Shown: positions 1 to 7,991 of the stretch, piece after piece | Layout of the letters: each line of letters begins with the position of its first letter | Numbering within the stretch: position 1 is the first letter of the stretch | Source: Nocardia yamanashiensis NBRC 100130 | Lineage (GTDB): Bacteria > Actinomycetota > Actinomycetes > Mycobacteriales > Mycobacteriaceae | Direction of reading: 5' to 3' | DNA: 64,000 nt | NCBI RefSeq assembly: GCF_001613325.1 | Contig: NZ_BDCD01000036.1 | Span: 1 to 64,000, forward strand | Translations under genes and position numbers: made by a program | Notes under the pieces: model-generated | Told to the model about the DNA's origin: nothing | Database searches by the model: none | Seen by the model: only the letters and a program-made list of their open reading frames with translations

Positions 1-1028
1 CCACTCGGCAAGCCATCTCGGTTGTCACCTAGCCCTGCAGCAGCCCCGTTGGAGAGCCTGCGCTTGAGTGCGCGAATCGCTTCTTTCGAGGTTTTCCCGC
101 CCGCTCTGCGTGCGTCGTAGTAGACCCGTCCGGCGGTCTGGTGGCGTAGTTGAACGATGGCCATGATGTGCAGGACGCGATTGATCTTGCGGTTGCCGGC
201 GCGGGAGAGCCGATGTCGTTGCTGGTCGCCGGAGGAGGCGTCCAGGGGCGCGGAGCCGTTCCAAGAAGCGAACCGGTCACGGGTGGCGAAACGGCGGATG
301 TCGCCGGTATCAGCCAAAAGCCTTGCCGCGCTGGATGGTCCAATGCCGTTCAGTTCCATCAGGGTGGAGCCGCGGCCGATAACGAGTTGCCGTAGTTCCT
401 TGTCGGCGGCCTTGATTTTGCGATCGATGGTCTCGAGGTCCTCGATCAGTTCCAAGACCAGCCGCAACTGGACCCGGCCGACCGGGTCACGCGGGTTCAG
501 GTCGGCGATCAGTTCCCGGGCCTGGGGTGCGGACAGGAACTTCTTGGCGCCGCCGGGGATCAGATCGAGCAGTATCCGGTGGATGCGGTTGAGGGTTTCG
601 GTGCGGGCGCGGCCGAGTTCATCGCGGCGGTCAGCGAGCAGAGCGAGGGCCACCAGTTCCGGATCGAGTTGGACGCGGCGCAGATTCGGGGCGTGCAGTG
701 CCGCCAGGGCGACCGAGTGGGCGTCGACCGGATCGGTTTTGCGGCCGTTGCCGGTGGCGAAGACCCGAACCTGCGCCGAGAGTTTCGCGGGCACGTCGAT
801 GACGGTTTCGCCGTCGTGGACCAATCGGTGCGCAAGGTGGCGGCCGATGCCATTGCAACCCTCGACCGCCCATACCCGATCGTGGAATTGCAGTGCCGCA
901 TCGAGCATTTCACGGTATCCGGTGGCGTCGGTCGTGTATCTGCCCGTTGCCAGGACACGGGCTGCGGGATCGACGATTTCGATGGTGGCCGAGCGTTTGT
1001 GTGGATCCATCCCGATGATGACGGTCAC
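1..1028 (-). CDS. IS110-family transposase (3' end beyond window)
   Basis: DEDD-type recombinase of an IS110-family insertion sequence, about 342 residues visible; the frame stays open to base 1, so the C-terminus lies outside the window. The N-terminal RuvC-like domain shows the expected acidic residues: D8 (GMDPHK), E56 (AVEGCNG), D99 and D102 (KTDPVDAH). The C-terminal Transposase_20 part shows the GSAPLDASSG segment carrying the family's active serine. The GTG start at 1028 was chosen because AAGGAG lies six bases upstream; ATG at 1010 is an alternative. IS110 enzymes excise and insert without terminal inverted repeats and, in studied members, are guided by an RNA from the non-coding end of the element. 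Here that end is the stretch just upstream, 1029 to about 1165. Confidence 0.88.
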   Translation of the reverse strand, partial: MTVIIGMDPHKRSATIEIVDPAARVLATGRYTTDATGYREMLDAALQFHDRVWAVEGCNGIGRHLAHRLVHDGETVIDVPAKLSAQVRVFATGNGRKTDPVDAHSVALAALHAPNLRRVQLDPELVALALLADRRDELGRARTETLNRIHRILLDLIPGGAKKFLSAPQARELIADLNPRDPVGRVQLRLVLELIEDLETIDRKIKAADKELRQLVIGRGSTLMELNGIGPSSAARLLADTGDIRRFATRDRFASWNGSAPLDASSGDQQRHRLSRAGNRKINRVLHIMAIVQLRHQTAGRVYYDARRAGGKTSKEAIRALKRRLSNGAAAGLGDNRDGLPS

Positions 1029-1165
1029 CGGATTCTCCTTCTGCCTCGCTGTATGTGGTGTCCGTGCGAGGAGGGCACCGCTACTTCGAGCCGGGCAGAC
1101 CCCTTTTCAGCCACTCCCGCACGGCACCCGGTGGGAGGCAAGCCAGAAGAGAGCCACACCGATCG
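1029..1165 (-). ncRNA. Candidate IS110 bridge RNA / non-coding end of the IS
   Basis: Non-coding stretch directly upstream of the transposase start, where IS110-group elements encode their bridge RNA (family knowledge). Read on the minus strand it contains CCGTGCGGGAG (1124-1114), which can pair with CTCCTCGCACGG (1073-1062). This gives an 11-bp stem with one bulge that closes a loop of about 40 bases containing smaller GGG/CCC pairings. The outer boundary near 1165 is only inferred from where the flanking coding sequence seems to stop making sense. No covariance model was run. Confidence 0.4.
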
Positions 1166-1382
1166 CGGCATCGTCCGGTCGGGAGAACACCTCCGCGGCA
1201 GTGGGCAACTCCTGCTTGCGATCACCCTCGCGGTACTCCCATGCCCACCCCTGCGACCGAATCAGGTCGAACACAGCCTGCCAGTCTTCGACCGATGCCT
1301 CCGGACGTACACATCCAGTAGGAAACCCCATCATGTCGGGGTCGAATAGCTGCTCGACATCACACCACTGCAAATCCGGCAT
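1107..1382 (-). pseudogene. Small hypothetical gene apparently truncated by the IS110 element
   Basis: A 91-codon frame starting at ATG 1382. Its first 70 or so residues look like genuine protein: acidic, with a CDVEQLFDPDMMGFPTG segment and a plausible helix around VEDWQAVFDLIRSQGW. The last 20 residues lie in the sequence leading up to the IS110 transposase and look like read-through. The simplest reading is that the IS inserted near 1165 and removed the C-terminus. I do not recognise the family with confidence. Whether the remaining gene fragment lies beyond base 1 cannot be seen. Confidence 0.45.
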
Positions 1383-1492
1383 CCCGACATGCTGTCAACC
1401 AGCGCATCGAAGCGCAGCTCGAATTCGTGATCAGGCGAGGGAATCTCGTTCTCGGCCGTGCCATCTGGGCGCTCACAAGTCACCGGCTCCAT
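1331..1492 (-). CDS. Possible small ORF overlapping the truncated gene
   Basis: A 53-codon frame from ATG 1492 that overlaps the start of the truncated gene at 1382 in another frame. The first 35 residues look coding-like (SPDHEFELRFDALVDSM), but the tail runs across the neighbour's start. It may be a short gene coupled to the next one, or the two frames may be one gene broken by a single-base shift near 1380. No function is suggested. Confidence 0.25.
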   Translation of the reverse strand: MEPVTCERPDGTAENEIPSPDHEFELRFDALVDSMSGCRICSGVMSSSYSTPT

Positions 1493-1537
1493 GCCTGGCT
1501 TGCGTAGCTGCCGGATGCTCATTCGTATGCTGGCGGC

Positions 1538-2107
1538 GTGAGCGACCTGGCGTATTTTCTGGCGGCGTCCGAGCAGGGGTTCCGGCTCGACGTGGACGAG
1601 GTGGTGGATTCGTTGATCCGGGAGGGGATTCTCTTGCCGGTCGACTGGTCCGGTGAGGAACGGACCGGGCAGATAGCGCAATTCGTGGCGGGACGGGTGG
1701 CGGCCTTCGGGAAGGAGCCCGCGGTTGTCGCTGCTGTCGAGTCTGCGGCCGGGCAAGCGGCCGGGACGGACCTCGGGCGTGGTGAACACGTGCCGGCGAT
1801 TCTGCGCGCAGTGGATGAAGTACTGGCGAGTGCGGGGTTGGCGCTCGGGGAACTCCGTTCCGGCGACGACGTCTACCGTATCGGCGTCATGCGTCGCACG
1901 AGGGCCTCGGCTCTGGCGTGGGGTGTGAATCGGCCTTCGCTCGAGTTGCTCTACGTCATCGACTGTCCGTGCGGTGGCATGAATGTGTGGCAGCTGGCCG
2001 CGACGGAAGCGAAACCCGCTGAGGGCGAATGCGACTCGTGCGGGCGGAACCTGTTCGATTCCGTCGGTACCCCGATCGCGCCTATGGTCGTGGAACCCGT
2101 CCGCTGA
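1538..2107 (+). CDS. Hypothetical protein with C-terminal CxC...CxxC cluster
   Basis: A 189-residue protein from GTG 1538, divergent from the truncated gene. I do not recognise the family. The N-terminal 90 residues are acidic and probably helical (LDVDEVVDSLIREGILLP). The C-terminus has CPCGG followed about 24 residues later by CDSCG, a four-cysteine arrangement that could bind zinc or close a small beta domain. No signal peptide or membrane segment is visible. It stands alone between the IS-damaged locus and an oxidoreductase, and its context suggests no pathway. Confidence 0.6.
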   Translation: MSDLAYFLAASEQGFRLDVDEVVDSLIREGILLPVDWSGEERTGQIAQFVAGRVAAFGKEPAVVAAVESAAGQAAGTDLGRGEHVPAILRAVDEVLASAGLALGELRSGDDVYRIGVMRRTRASALAWGVNRPSLELLYVIDCPCGGMNVWQLAATEAKPAEGECDSCGRNLFDSVGTPIAPMVVEPVR

Positions 2108-2237
2108 GGTAGTTCAGTGCTCGCGAGCGGGTCTATGGAGGTCGACGCCACGACAGTTGCCACAAGTTTGCTACCGCAAGACTGGGCAAGTACCTTCCCC
2201 TATCAGTAGGACGAGCTGACCGCACAGACGAAGGCGG

Positions 2238-3188
2238 GTGAGCATGCTGATGCACGGTGACAACGCAAGCCGGGCTGTCCGGCTCGATACGTTCGGCGGG
2301 CCCGAAGTTCTGGATGTGCGGGAGGTGCCGGTTCCAGAAGTTGGGCCGGGGCAGATTCGGGTGCGGGTCAGCGCTGCCGGGTTGAATCCGATGGACTGGT
2401 TCATGACCGGTGATGCGGAGACCGCGGGCCGGTTCGGGTTGACGTTGCCGGTCGGGTTCGGGACCGACTATGCGGGTGTGGTCGACGAGGTCGGTGCGGG
2501 GGTGACCGGGTTCGTGGCTGGTGACCGGGTGTTCGGGGGTGCGCTCTCGCGGGCGGTCGCCGATTTCGTGGTGGTCGATCCGGTGCCGGGGATTGCGGCG
2601 AACGAAGCTCATCACACCCCGGATGGCGTGGATGACCGGACGGCGGCGACCCTGACGATTGCGGGGCGTACGGCCTCGGCTGCCTTGGCGGTGGTCGGAG
2701 TGGGGCCGCAGGACACCGTGCTGATCGGGGGTGCGGGTGGTGGTGTCGGGGTGTTCGCGGTTCAGTTGGCCCGGATCGCGGGGGCGCGGGTGATCGGAAC
2801 GGGATCGGCGGCATCAGCCGATTACCTGCGCGAGCTCGGGGCCGAGCCGGTCACCTATGGCGATGGGCTGGCAGAGCGGGTCGGTGCGCTCGCCCCCGAC
2901 GGTGTCACCGCCGCGATCGATCTTTACGGTACTGAAACGGTGTATGCCGCAAGGGAACTCGGGGTCGCTGACGCGCGCATTACCACTATCGCCACGCAGA
3001 TCGACGGGATCAGGCCGGCGAACGGTGCCAACGCGGCTCCGGGTGCGCTGGAAGAACTCGCCGCCTTGGTTGCGGCACGGCAGCTCCGGGTCCCGATTGC
3101 CGCGAGCTTTCCGATCGAGCAGATCCGGGCCGCAGTCGAGTTGCAGGCCGGTCGCCGCGTGAAAGGCAAGGTCGTCATCGAGCTCTAA
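2238..3188 (+). CDS. Zinc-independent MDR / quinone oxidoreductase-like NADP reductase
   Basis: Medium-chain dehydrogenase/reductase of about 316 residues. The N-terminal GroES-like domain contains GPEVLDVREVPVPEVGPGQI and the motif AAGLNPMDW typical of quinone-reductase-like members. The Rossmann part has IGGAGGGVGVFAVQLAR around residues 155-170, a nucleotide-binding loop of the NADPH type. The cysteines that bind structural zinc in alcohol dehydrogenases are absent. GTG 2238, ATG 2244 and ATG 2250 are all possible starts; AAGG at 2231 is best spaced for ATG 2244. It is monocistronic, with about 130 bases upstream in which a promoter should lie, and its 3' end converges on the leftward operon. 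The substrate cannot be told. Confidence 0.85.
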   Translation: MSMLMHGDNASRAVRLDTFGGPEVLDVREVPVPEVGPGQIRVRVSAAGLNPMDWFMTGDAETAGRFGLTLPVGFGTDYAGVVDEVGAGVTGFVAGDRVFGGALSRAVADFVVVDPVPGIAANEAHHTPDGVDDRTAATLTIAGRTASAALAVVGVGPQDTVLIGGAGGGVGVFAVQLARIAGARVIGTGSAASADYLRELGAEPVTYGDGLAERVGALAPDGVTAAIDLYGTETVYAARELGVADARITTIATQIDGIRPANGANAAPGALEELAALVAARQLRVPIAASFPIEQIRAAVELQAGRRVKGKVVIEL

Positions 3189-3318
3189 GGCTGGGTTTCT
3201 CACGGCCCGAATGGAATTGGACGACCACCTCGATCGAGGCGGGTGAACTGGCCGAGAGGGCGACCAGGCCGTGCACGATGTGCCACCAGACCGGGGATGT
3301 AGTGAATTTCCGGAGCAT
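3175..3318 (-). CDS. Possible 47-residue small protein at the end of the leftward operon
   Basis: Short frame ATG 3318 to TGA 3175, preceded by a strong AGGAGG Shine-Dalgarno (3323-3328, four bases before the ATG) that is hard to explain otherwise. The peptide begins MLRKFTTSPVWWHIVHGLVA, so it is basic and aromatic, then hydrophobic, and ends in a polar basic tail. It could be a small membrane-associated or amphipathic protein. It lies 34 bases downstream of the aldehyde dehydrogenase stop in the same direction, and its tail overlaps the convergent reductase by 14 bases. No family is recognised. Confidence 0.45.
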   Translation of the reverse strand: MLRKFTTSPVWWHIVHGLVALSASSPASIEVVVQFHSGREKPSLRAR

Positions 3319-3352
3319 GGGACCTCCTGGTGGAGCGGATATCGAGGGAGGG

Positions 3353-4906
3353 CTAGGTATTTCGGGTCCGGATCGGTAGTTTGCGGAGGCCGCGGGCGTC
3401 GACGGTGCGCATGAGGGTGGTTACCAGGCGAGAACGGATGCGTGAAGCGGGGTACCAGAGGGGTTCGCGAGACAGTTCTGGTCCGCGCGGCACTGTGATG
3501 GCTTGCTGGCGGCAGTATTTTTGGATTCCGGCTGCGCCGCCCCAGCGTGCGCCGATGCCCGAGGTTTTCCAGCCGCCCATGGGGAGGGTGAAGTTGAGCA
3601 GGTTGGCGAAGGCGTCGTTGATGTTGACGGCGCCGGCTTCGAGGCGGCGGGCTATGCGTTCGCCGTGGGCGCGGTCGCCGGTCCAGACGGTGGCGGAGAG
3701 GCCGTAGGTGGAGTCGTTGGCCAGGCGGATGGCCTCGGCCTCGTCGGGGACTCGCATGACGGGGATGATCGGGCCGAAGGTTTCCTCGGTCATGCACAGC
3801 ATCGAATGGTCGACGTCGACCAGCACGGTGGGTTCGAAGAAGGCGCCGTCGGCGGTTGGGCGGCCGCCGGTGAGGATTCGGGCGCCCTTGTCGTGGGCGT
3901 CGTTCACGTGGCGGGTGACGATGGCGGTTTGCGCGTTGGTGGCCATCGCTCCGATGTCGAAGGCGAAGTCGCGGCCGTCGATGCCCTGGCGCAGCTGTTT
4001 CACCTGTGCCACCAGACTTTCCACGAAACGCTCGTAGACGGGCGCTTCCACATACACCCGTTCCACCGAGATGCAGGCCTGCCCGGAATTGAACAGCCCG
4101 CCGTAGACGGTGCCGGCGGCGGCGCGGTCGATGTCGGCGTCGGCCAGCACGATGGCGGGGTCTTTGCCGCCGAGCTCGAGGCTGTAGGGAATGAGCCTCT
4201 GACCGCAGGCGACCGCGATGGCCCGGCCGGTGCGGGTGGAGCCGGTGAACTGGACGAAGTCCACCGTGTCCACTACCGCCGCACCGGTCGCGCCCGTGCC
4301 GGTCATTACCGAGAACACCGGCGGCGCACCGATTTCGGCCCATCCGCGCGCCAGTTCGACGGCGCTGAGCGGGGTCACCTCCGATGGCTTCACCAGCACC
4401 GCCGAGCCGGCCAGCAGTGCGGCGAAAGCGTCGAAGCAGGGGTTGAGCAGGGGCAGGTTCCACGGTGTCACGATGCCGACCACCGGATGCGGGCGCAGGG
4501 TGCGCACCAGGCGTTTGGTGCGCCCGATCGGGCTGTGCGGGGTGGGATGCGCGTCGGCCAGGAACCGTTCGGCGTGGCGTGCCCAGTATTTGGCGAGGTT
4601 GATGGCCGCGGGCGCTTCGATCGAGGCGTCGAAACGGGTCTTGCCGGTTTCGGACTGCACGACATCGGTGAGGCGTTCGGTGTTGTCGAGCAGCCAATCT
4701 TGCAGGCGCAGCAGCCATTTCGCGCGGCCGCGCACGCCCAGGGCTTCCCATTCGGACTGGTGTGCACGCAATTCCCGGACCGTCGCGGCAACGGCAGCGG
4801 CCGGTTGATCGGGCACTCGCCCCACCGGGCGCCCGTCTGCAGGATTGCGCACCTCTATCACGCCGGGTGCGATGGTGGTGGTGTCCTGGGTTGCGGCGTC
4901 GGGCAT
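3353..4906 (-). CDS. Aldehyde dehydrogenase family (succinic-semialdehyde type)
   Basis: NAD(P)-dependent aldehyde dehydrogenase, 517 residues from ATG 4906, which has GAGGAG seven bases upstream; a longer frame starting at 4948 lacks this. The substrate-binding and catalytic elements are all present: PWNLPLLNP with the oxyanion asparagine, ELGGKDP with the general-base glutamate, and NSGQACISVERV with the nucleophilic cysteine. The last 50 residues form a basic extension beyond the usual core (RLVTTLMRTVDARGLRKL). It is near the end of the leftward catabolic operon. It would oxidise an aldehyde released by the upstream oxygenases, for instance a product of carotenoid-type cleavage; that assignment is inferred from context. 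Confidence 0.92.
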   Translation of the reverse strand: MPDAATQDTTTIAPGVIEVRNPADGRPVGRVPDQPAAAVAATVRELRAHQSEWEALGVRGRAKWLLRLQDWLLDNTERLTDVVQSETGKTRFDASIEAPAAINLAKYWARHAERFLADAHPTPHSPIGRTKRLVRTLRPHPVVGIVTPWNLPLLNPCFDAFAALLAGSAVLVKPSEVTPLSAVELARGWAEIGAPPVFSVMTGTGATGAAVVDTVDFVQFTGSTRTGRAIAVACGQRLIPYSLELGGKDPAIVLADADIDRAAAGTVYGGLFNSGQACISVERVYVEAPVYERFVESLVAQVKQLRQGIDGRDFAFDIGAMATNAQTAIVTRHVNDAHDKGARILTGGRPTADGAFFEPTVLVDVDHSMLCMTEETFGPIIPVMRVPDEAEAIRLANDSTYGLSATVWTGDRAHGERIARRLEAGAVNINDAFANLLNFTLPMGGWKTSGIGARWGGAAGIQKYCRQQAITVPRGPELSREPLWYPASRIRSRLVTTLMRTVDARGLRKLPIRTRNT

Positions 4907-4952
4907 GAGAACGCTCCTCGAAAAGCGAAGTACGACAGATGGGTTCAAAGAT

Positions 4953-5966
4953 TCAGGACCGTCGCAGCCGGACCAGCGCCTTGCCGGTATTGGCTCCGCG
5001 CATCATGCCGAGGAACGCCTCGAGCGCCTGCTCGATGCCTTCGGTCACGGTCTCCTCGGTGCGTAGCGTGCCCTCGGCCAGCCAGCCCGCGGCGGTGCGC
5101 AGCCATTCCGCGGACTTGCCGGTGTGATCGCCGAGCAGGTATCCGCGCAGCGTGATTCGCTTGCGGATGGCCAGGTGCAGATTGCTGGGGCCGGGCGTGG
5201 GCTCGGCGTCGTTGTATCCGGAGATGGCCCCGCACAATGCCACCCGCCCGAAGGTGTTGAGCACCGACAGCGCCGCTTGCAGGTGTTCGCCGCCGACATT
5301 GTCGAAATACACGTCGATGCCGTCGGGCGCGGCGGCCCGTAACTGCGCTTCGAGCCGACCCGCCCGGTAGTCGATGGCGGCGTCGTATCCGAACACCTCG
5401 CACAGCCGCGCGCATTTGCCCGGACCGCCCGCCGAGCCGATTACCCGGGCGGCTCCCAGTTTGCGGGCGATCTGTCCCGCGACCGACCCGACCGCGCCCG
5501 CCGCACCGGAGACGAACACGACATCGCCCGCGCGTACCCCGGCGATCTCGGTCAGCCCGATGTAGGCGGTCAGCCCGGTCGCGCCGAGCACACCCAGATA
5601 GGCTTGCGCCGGTGAGCGTTTCACGTCCACCCGCTGGACGTCGGCGGCTTCCAGGACGGCGTGCTCACGCCAGCCGGCGAAGTGGATGACACTGGACCCG
5701 ACCGGCAAGGCCGGTGCCCGCGAGTAGATCACCGTGCCCACGGCCGCGCCGGTCATGGCCGCGCCCAGTTCGAACGGCGGCAGATAGGACTTCCCGGCAT
5801 TCATCCGCCCGCGCATGTACGGATCGACGGAGAGCCAGTCGTTGGCGACCAGCACCTGCCCGGGCCCCGGATCGGCGAGCGCGCGTTCGGCCAGGGCGAA
5901 GTCCGCGGGCTGGGGCACACCGTGCGGGCGGGCCAGCAGCCGCCATTCACGCGTGGAAGTCGGCAC
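4953..5966 (-). CDS. NADP-dependent MDR oxidoreductase (CurA / leukotriene B4 dehydrogenase-like)
   Basis: A 337-residue medium-chain reductase of the LTB4 12-hydroxydehydrogenase / alkenal double-bond reductase group. Supporting motifs are the N-terminal VDPYMRGRMN, the Rossmann segment VSGAAGAVGSVAGQIARKLG around residues 150-170, and DVYFDNVGGEHL. Members reduce the C=C bond of alpha,beta-unsaturated ketones or aldehydes with NADPH. It lies between the aldehyde dehydrogenase and the carotenoid oxygenase in the leftward operon. Saturating conjugated double bonds of an unsaturated chain, such as an apocarotenoid fragment, would fit, but the substrate is inferred only from position. Confidence 0.88.
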   Translation of the reverse strand: MPTSTREWRLLARPHGVPQPADFALAERALADPGPGQVLVANDWLSVDPYMRGRMNAGKSYLPPFELGAAMTGAAVGTVIYSRAPALPVGSSVIHFAGWREHAVLEAADVQRVDVKRSPAQAYLGVLGATGLTAYIGLTEIAGVRAGDVVFVSGAAGAVGSVAGQIARKLGAARVIGSAGGPGKCARLCEVFGYDAAIDYRAGRLEAQLRAAAPDGIDVYFDNVGGEHLQAALSVLNTFGRVALCGAISGYNDAEPTPGPSNLHLAIRKRITLRGYLLGDHTGKSAEWLRTAAGWLAEGTLRTEETVTEGIEQALEAFLGMMRGANTGKALVRLRRS

Positions 5967-6029
5967 GGCACAGTCTCTTTCGCTCGAACCTGCGCGACCC
6001 GGACGGCCGCGAGGCAGGTGGGACGCCGG

Positions 6030-7484
6030 TCATGAGGCACCCAGCGCCTGCCGGTACAACGGGCTGTCGACGCTGTAGTAGTTGCAGTGGAATCCGCTCG
6101 GAATCACGAACGGGATGTGCACCAGGGCCAGCGGCCCGGCGGCCAGATCGCCGGCGTCGAACACCGCGAGCTGAGTGTCGGCGGCCCCGGCGCGATGCAC
6201 CAGGGTCACCGCGTACCCGTCCAGTTCGCCCGTACCGCCGATGCGCGGCGCGAAGATGAGTTCGCCCGCCGCCGCGCCGTCGCCGAAATGGTAGAGGTCC
6301 TCCGCACCGTCGGCGGTGTCCACCCGCACCACCGAGTCCATGCCGTCGGCGCGGCCGTCGGCCGAATGCAGATTGCTGTTGGCGAAGGCGTACCGGCTGG
6401 GCGTGGTGGCGAGCCGGTCGTCAGGACGCGGGAACTGGATGTCGCGATCATTGAGGATCTCCTCGCGGACCACGTCGGTGGCCGCGGCGGGGTCGATGAT
6501 CCAGCGGCGCAGGCTCTGCCGCGTCTCCCGGTGCGGGCGGCGGGTGCCGTCGAGGCTCGGGAACAGCGAAGTGCCTTCGGCCGCGGCGACATCGGCGATC
6601 AGTCGGCCGTCCTGCTCCCACACATTGGCCTGATGCATCATGTGCCGGGGCGGGGCCTCGAACCAGCGCACGTCGGAAGCCCCGCCGCGGCGCGGCATGA
6701 CGCCGAGCAGGGTGGGCCGGTCCGGATCCCAGGCCACCATCGGGCCGCCGGAGATCGCCCGCCGGAGACTGACATCGAGCGGCGTCACCGGGAACACCAC
6801 GTGGTTCGCGGTGACGAAGAAGGTGTGCAGCATGCTTTGATACGGCACCGGCACCGTTTCCGAGGTGATCAGCTTGCCCTCGAAATCGATGATGTCGTAG
6901 CGCAATTCGGGTGCGGTGCCCTTGCGCCGGGCCACCGAGCCGATATTGATCATCTCCCCGGTGCCGTGATCCACCGTCGGGTGCGCGCCGAAAGTGGTGG
7001 TGACGACGCCGCCGTAGTGTTCCTCGCCGAGGGTGTCGAGGGTGCGCGGGTCCAGTTCCACCGGCGGCGCGCCCTCCATGAGCGCGAGCAGTTTCCCGCC
7101 GTGCAGGACGATATTGGTATTGGCGGTGTTGTAGCGGGTCCCCGCGGCCAGCGGATCGGTGGTCGCCGGATTGCCGTGCACGCCGAAAAGCCTTCTGCCC
7201 TCTTTCATTTCCAGCAGCAGTTTGCCGGTGCGCACCCACCGGTTGCGCAGCGAGACCCGGCCGTCGGCGAGGAAGAAGGCGTACACCATGCCGTCGCCGT
7301 CGAACCAGTGGTAGTCCTCGGCGGTCGGCGGGTACAGCGGTTCGGCCCCGTTGCGATAGAACACGCCCGCCAGGTCGGCGGGTAGTTCGCCTTCGATGAA
7401 CAGGTCGGGGGCATCGACTTCCATGCGGTTGGGGCGGTGATGCCCGGTGAGGAACGGGCTTTCGCGATAGCGGCTGTCGGCCAT
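6030..7484 (-). CDS. Carotenoid cleavage oxygenase family protein 1
   Basis: Non-haem Fe(II) dioxygenase of the carotenoid/lignostilbene cleavage family, 484 residues from ATG 7484 with GAGGAA upstream. The four iron-binding histidines are recognisable in order: GAHPTVDHG, SMLHTFFVTANHVVF, HMMHQANVWE and the C-terminal GFHCNYY. FYRNGAEPLYPP and HWFDGDGMV are the family's N-terminal signature. The family splits a conjugated C=C bond with O2 into two carbonyl products. It is embedded in the leftward operon, ten bases after the lipoyl-domain gene. The rightward operon across the shared promoter encodes a second, divergent family member, so the locus has two different cleavage enzymes. Carotenoid, apocarotenoid and stilbene substrates are all possible from sequence alone. 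Confidence 0.92.
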   Translation of the reverse strand: MADSRYRESPFLTGHHRPNRMEVDAPDLFIEGELPADLAGVFYRNGAEPLYPPTAEDYHWFDGDGMVYAFFLADGRVSLRNRWVRTGKLLLEMKEGRRLFGVHGNPATTDPLAAGTRYNTANTNIVLHGGKLLALMEGAPPVELDPRTLDTLGEEHYGGVVTTTFGAHPTVDHGTGEMINIGSVARRKGTAPELRYDIIDFEGKLITSETVPVPYQSMLHTFFVTANHVVFPVTPLDVSLRRAISGGPMVAWDPDRPTLLGVMPRRGGASDVRWFEAPPRHMMHQANVWEQDGRLIADVAAAEGTSLFPSLDGTRRPHRETRQSLRRWIIDPAAATDVVREEILNDRDIQFPRPDDRLATTPSRYAFANSNLHSADGRADGMDSVVRVDTADGAEDLYHFGDGAAAGELIFAPRIGGTGELDGYAVTLVHRAGAADTQLAVFDAGDLAAGPLALVHIPFVIPSGFHCNYYSVDSPLYRQALGAS

Positions 7485-7494
7485 GACGGGTTCC

Positions 7495-7731
7495 TCACCG
7501 CCCCGATTCCAGCAGGCCCAGCGTGGTGCCCACCGGATAGTCACTGTCCACTTCGGCCGTGCCGTGGCGCAGTACGCCGCCGGTGGGTGCGGGAATCTCG
7601 GTTTCGACCTTGTCGGTGCCGACGGTGTAGAGCGGGTCGCCTTCGGCGACGGCCGCGCCGTCGGCGACGAGCCAGCCCAGGAAGGTGCCCGCGGTCATGG
7701 ACACGTCGAGTTTGGGCATTCTGATTTCCAT
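7495..7731 (-). CDS. Stand-alone lipoyl (biotinyl/lipoyl attachment) domain protein
   Basis: A 78-residue protein consisting only of a lipoyl-type domain: MPKLDVSMTAGTFLGW at the front and VGTDKVETEIPAPTGG in the middle, where K44 of the DKVE turn is the lipoylation site. Normal E2 proteins of 2-oxoacid dehydrogenases continue with a peripheral-subunit-binding and an acyltransferase domain; neither is present here. The same operon encodes E1 alpha and E1 beta, so this is probably the mobile acyl carrier that E1 loads. The acyltransferase and dihydrolipoamide dehydrogenase must come from elsewhere, or the reaction ends differently. ATG 7731 is the start that gives the canonical domain length. 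Confidence 0.85.
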   Translation of the reverse strand: MEIRMPKLDVSMTAGTFLGWLVADGAAVAEGDPLYTVGTDKVETEIPAPTGGVLRHGTAEVDSDYPVGTTLGLLESGR

Positions 7732-7778
7732 TGGTACGCATTCGCTTTCGTCTGCCGGACCGTGCGGGTCCGGACCGG

Positions 7779-7991
7779 CTAGGTTTCCAGGCGCAGGGCC
7801 AGGCTCGGGCAGGCCGCGACCGCTTGCCGGGCCCGGTCGAGCAGCTCGCCGGGCAATTCGTCCAGCAGCACCCGTGCCACCCCGTCGTCCTCGACGGTGA
7901 ACAGCTGGTCGGCGAGCGCCTCGCAGAGGCCGTGCCCGACGCACAGGTCCCGGTCCACCACTACCTTCACGGCTGGTTCTTCCTCGCTCAT
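7779..7991 (-). CDS. [3Fe-4S] ferredoxin of the P450-partner type
   Basis: A 70-residue ferredoxin. The cluster ligands are C17, C23 and C61 in the pattern CVGHGLC ... ACPSLAL; the place of the second cysteine is taken by H20, the usual arrangement in actinobacterial [3Fe-4S] ferredoxins that feed electrons to cytochromes P450. Its ATG overlaps the stop of the thiolase gene by four bases, so the two are translationally coupled. The only P450 in the window lies on the divergent operon (18188-19474), and it or the Rieske oxygenase is the likely acceptor. No ferredoxin reductase is encoded nearby. Confidence 0.88.
   Translation of the reverse strand: MSEEEPAVKVVVDRDLCVGHGLCEALADQLFTVEDDGVARVLLDELPGELLDRARQAVAACPSLALRLET

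Noticed and set aside
157..1656. A 499-codon frame on the plus strand
   Set aside because: Antisense to the IS110 transposase, whose DEDD and serine motifs read on the minus strand; Ser/Arg-rich shadow.
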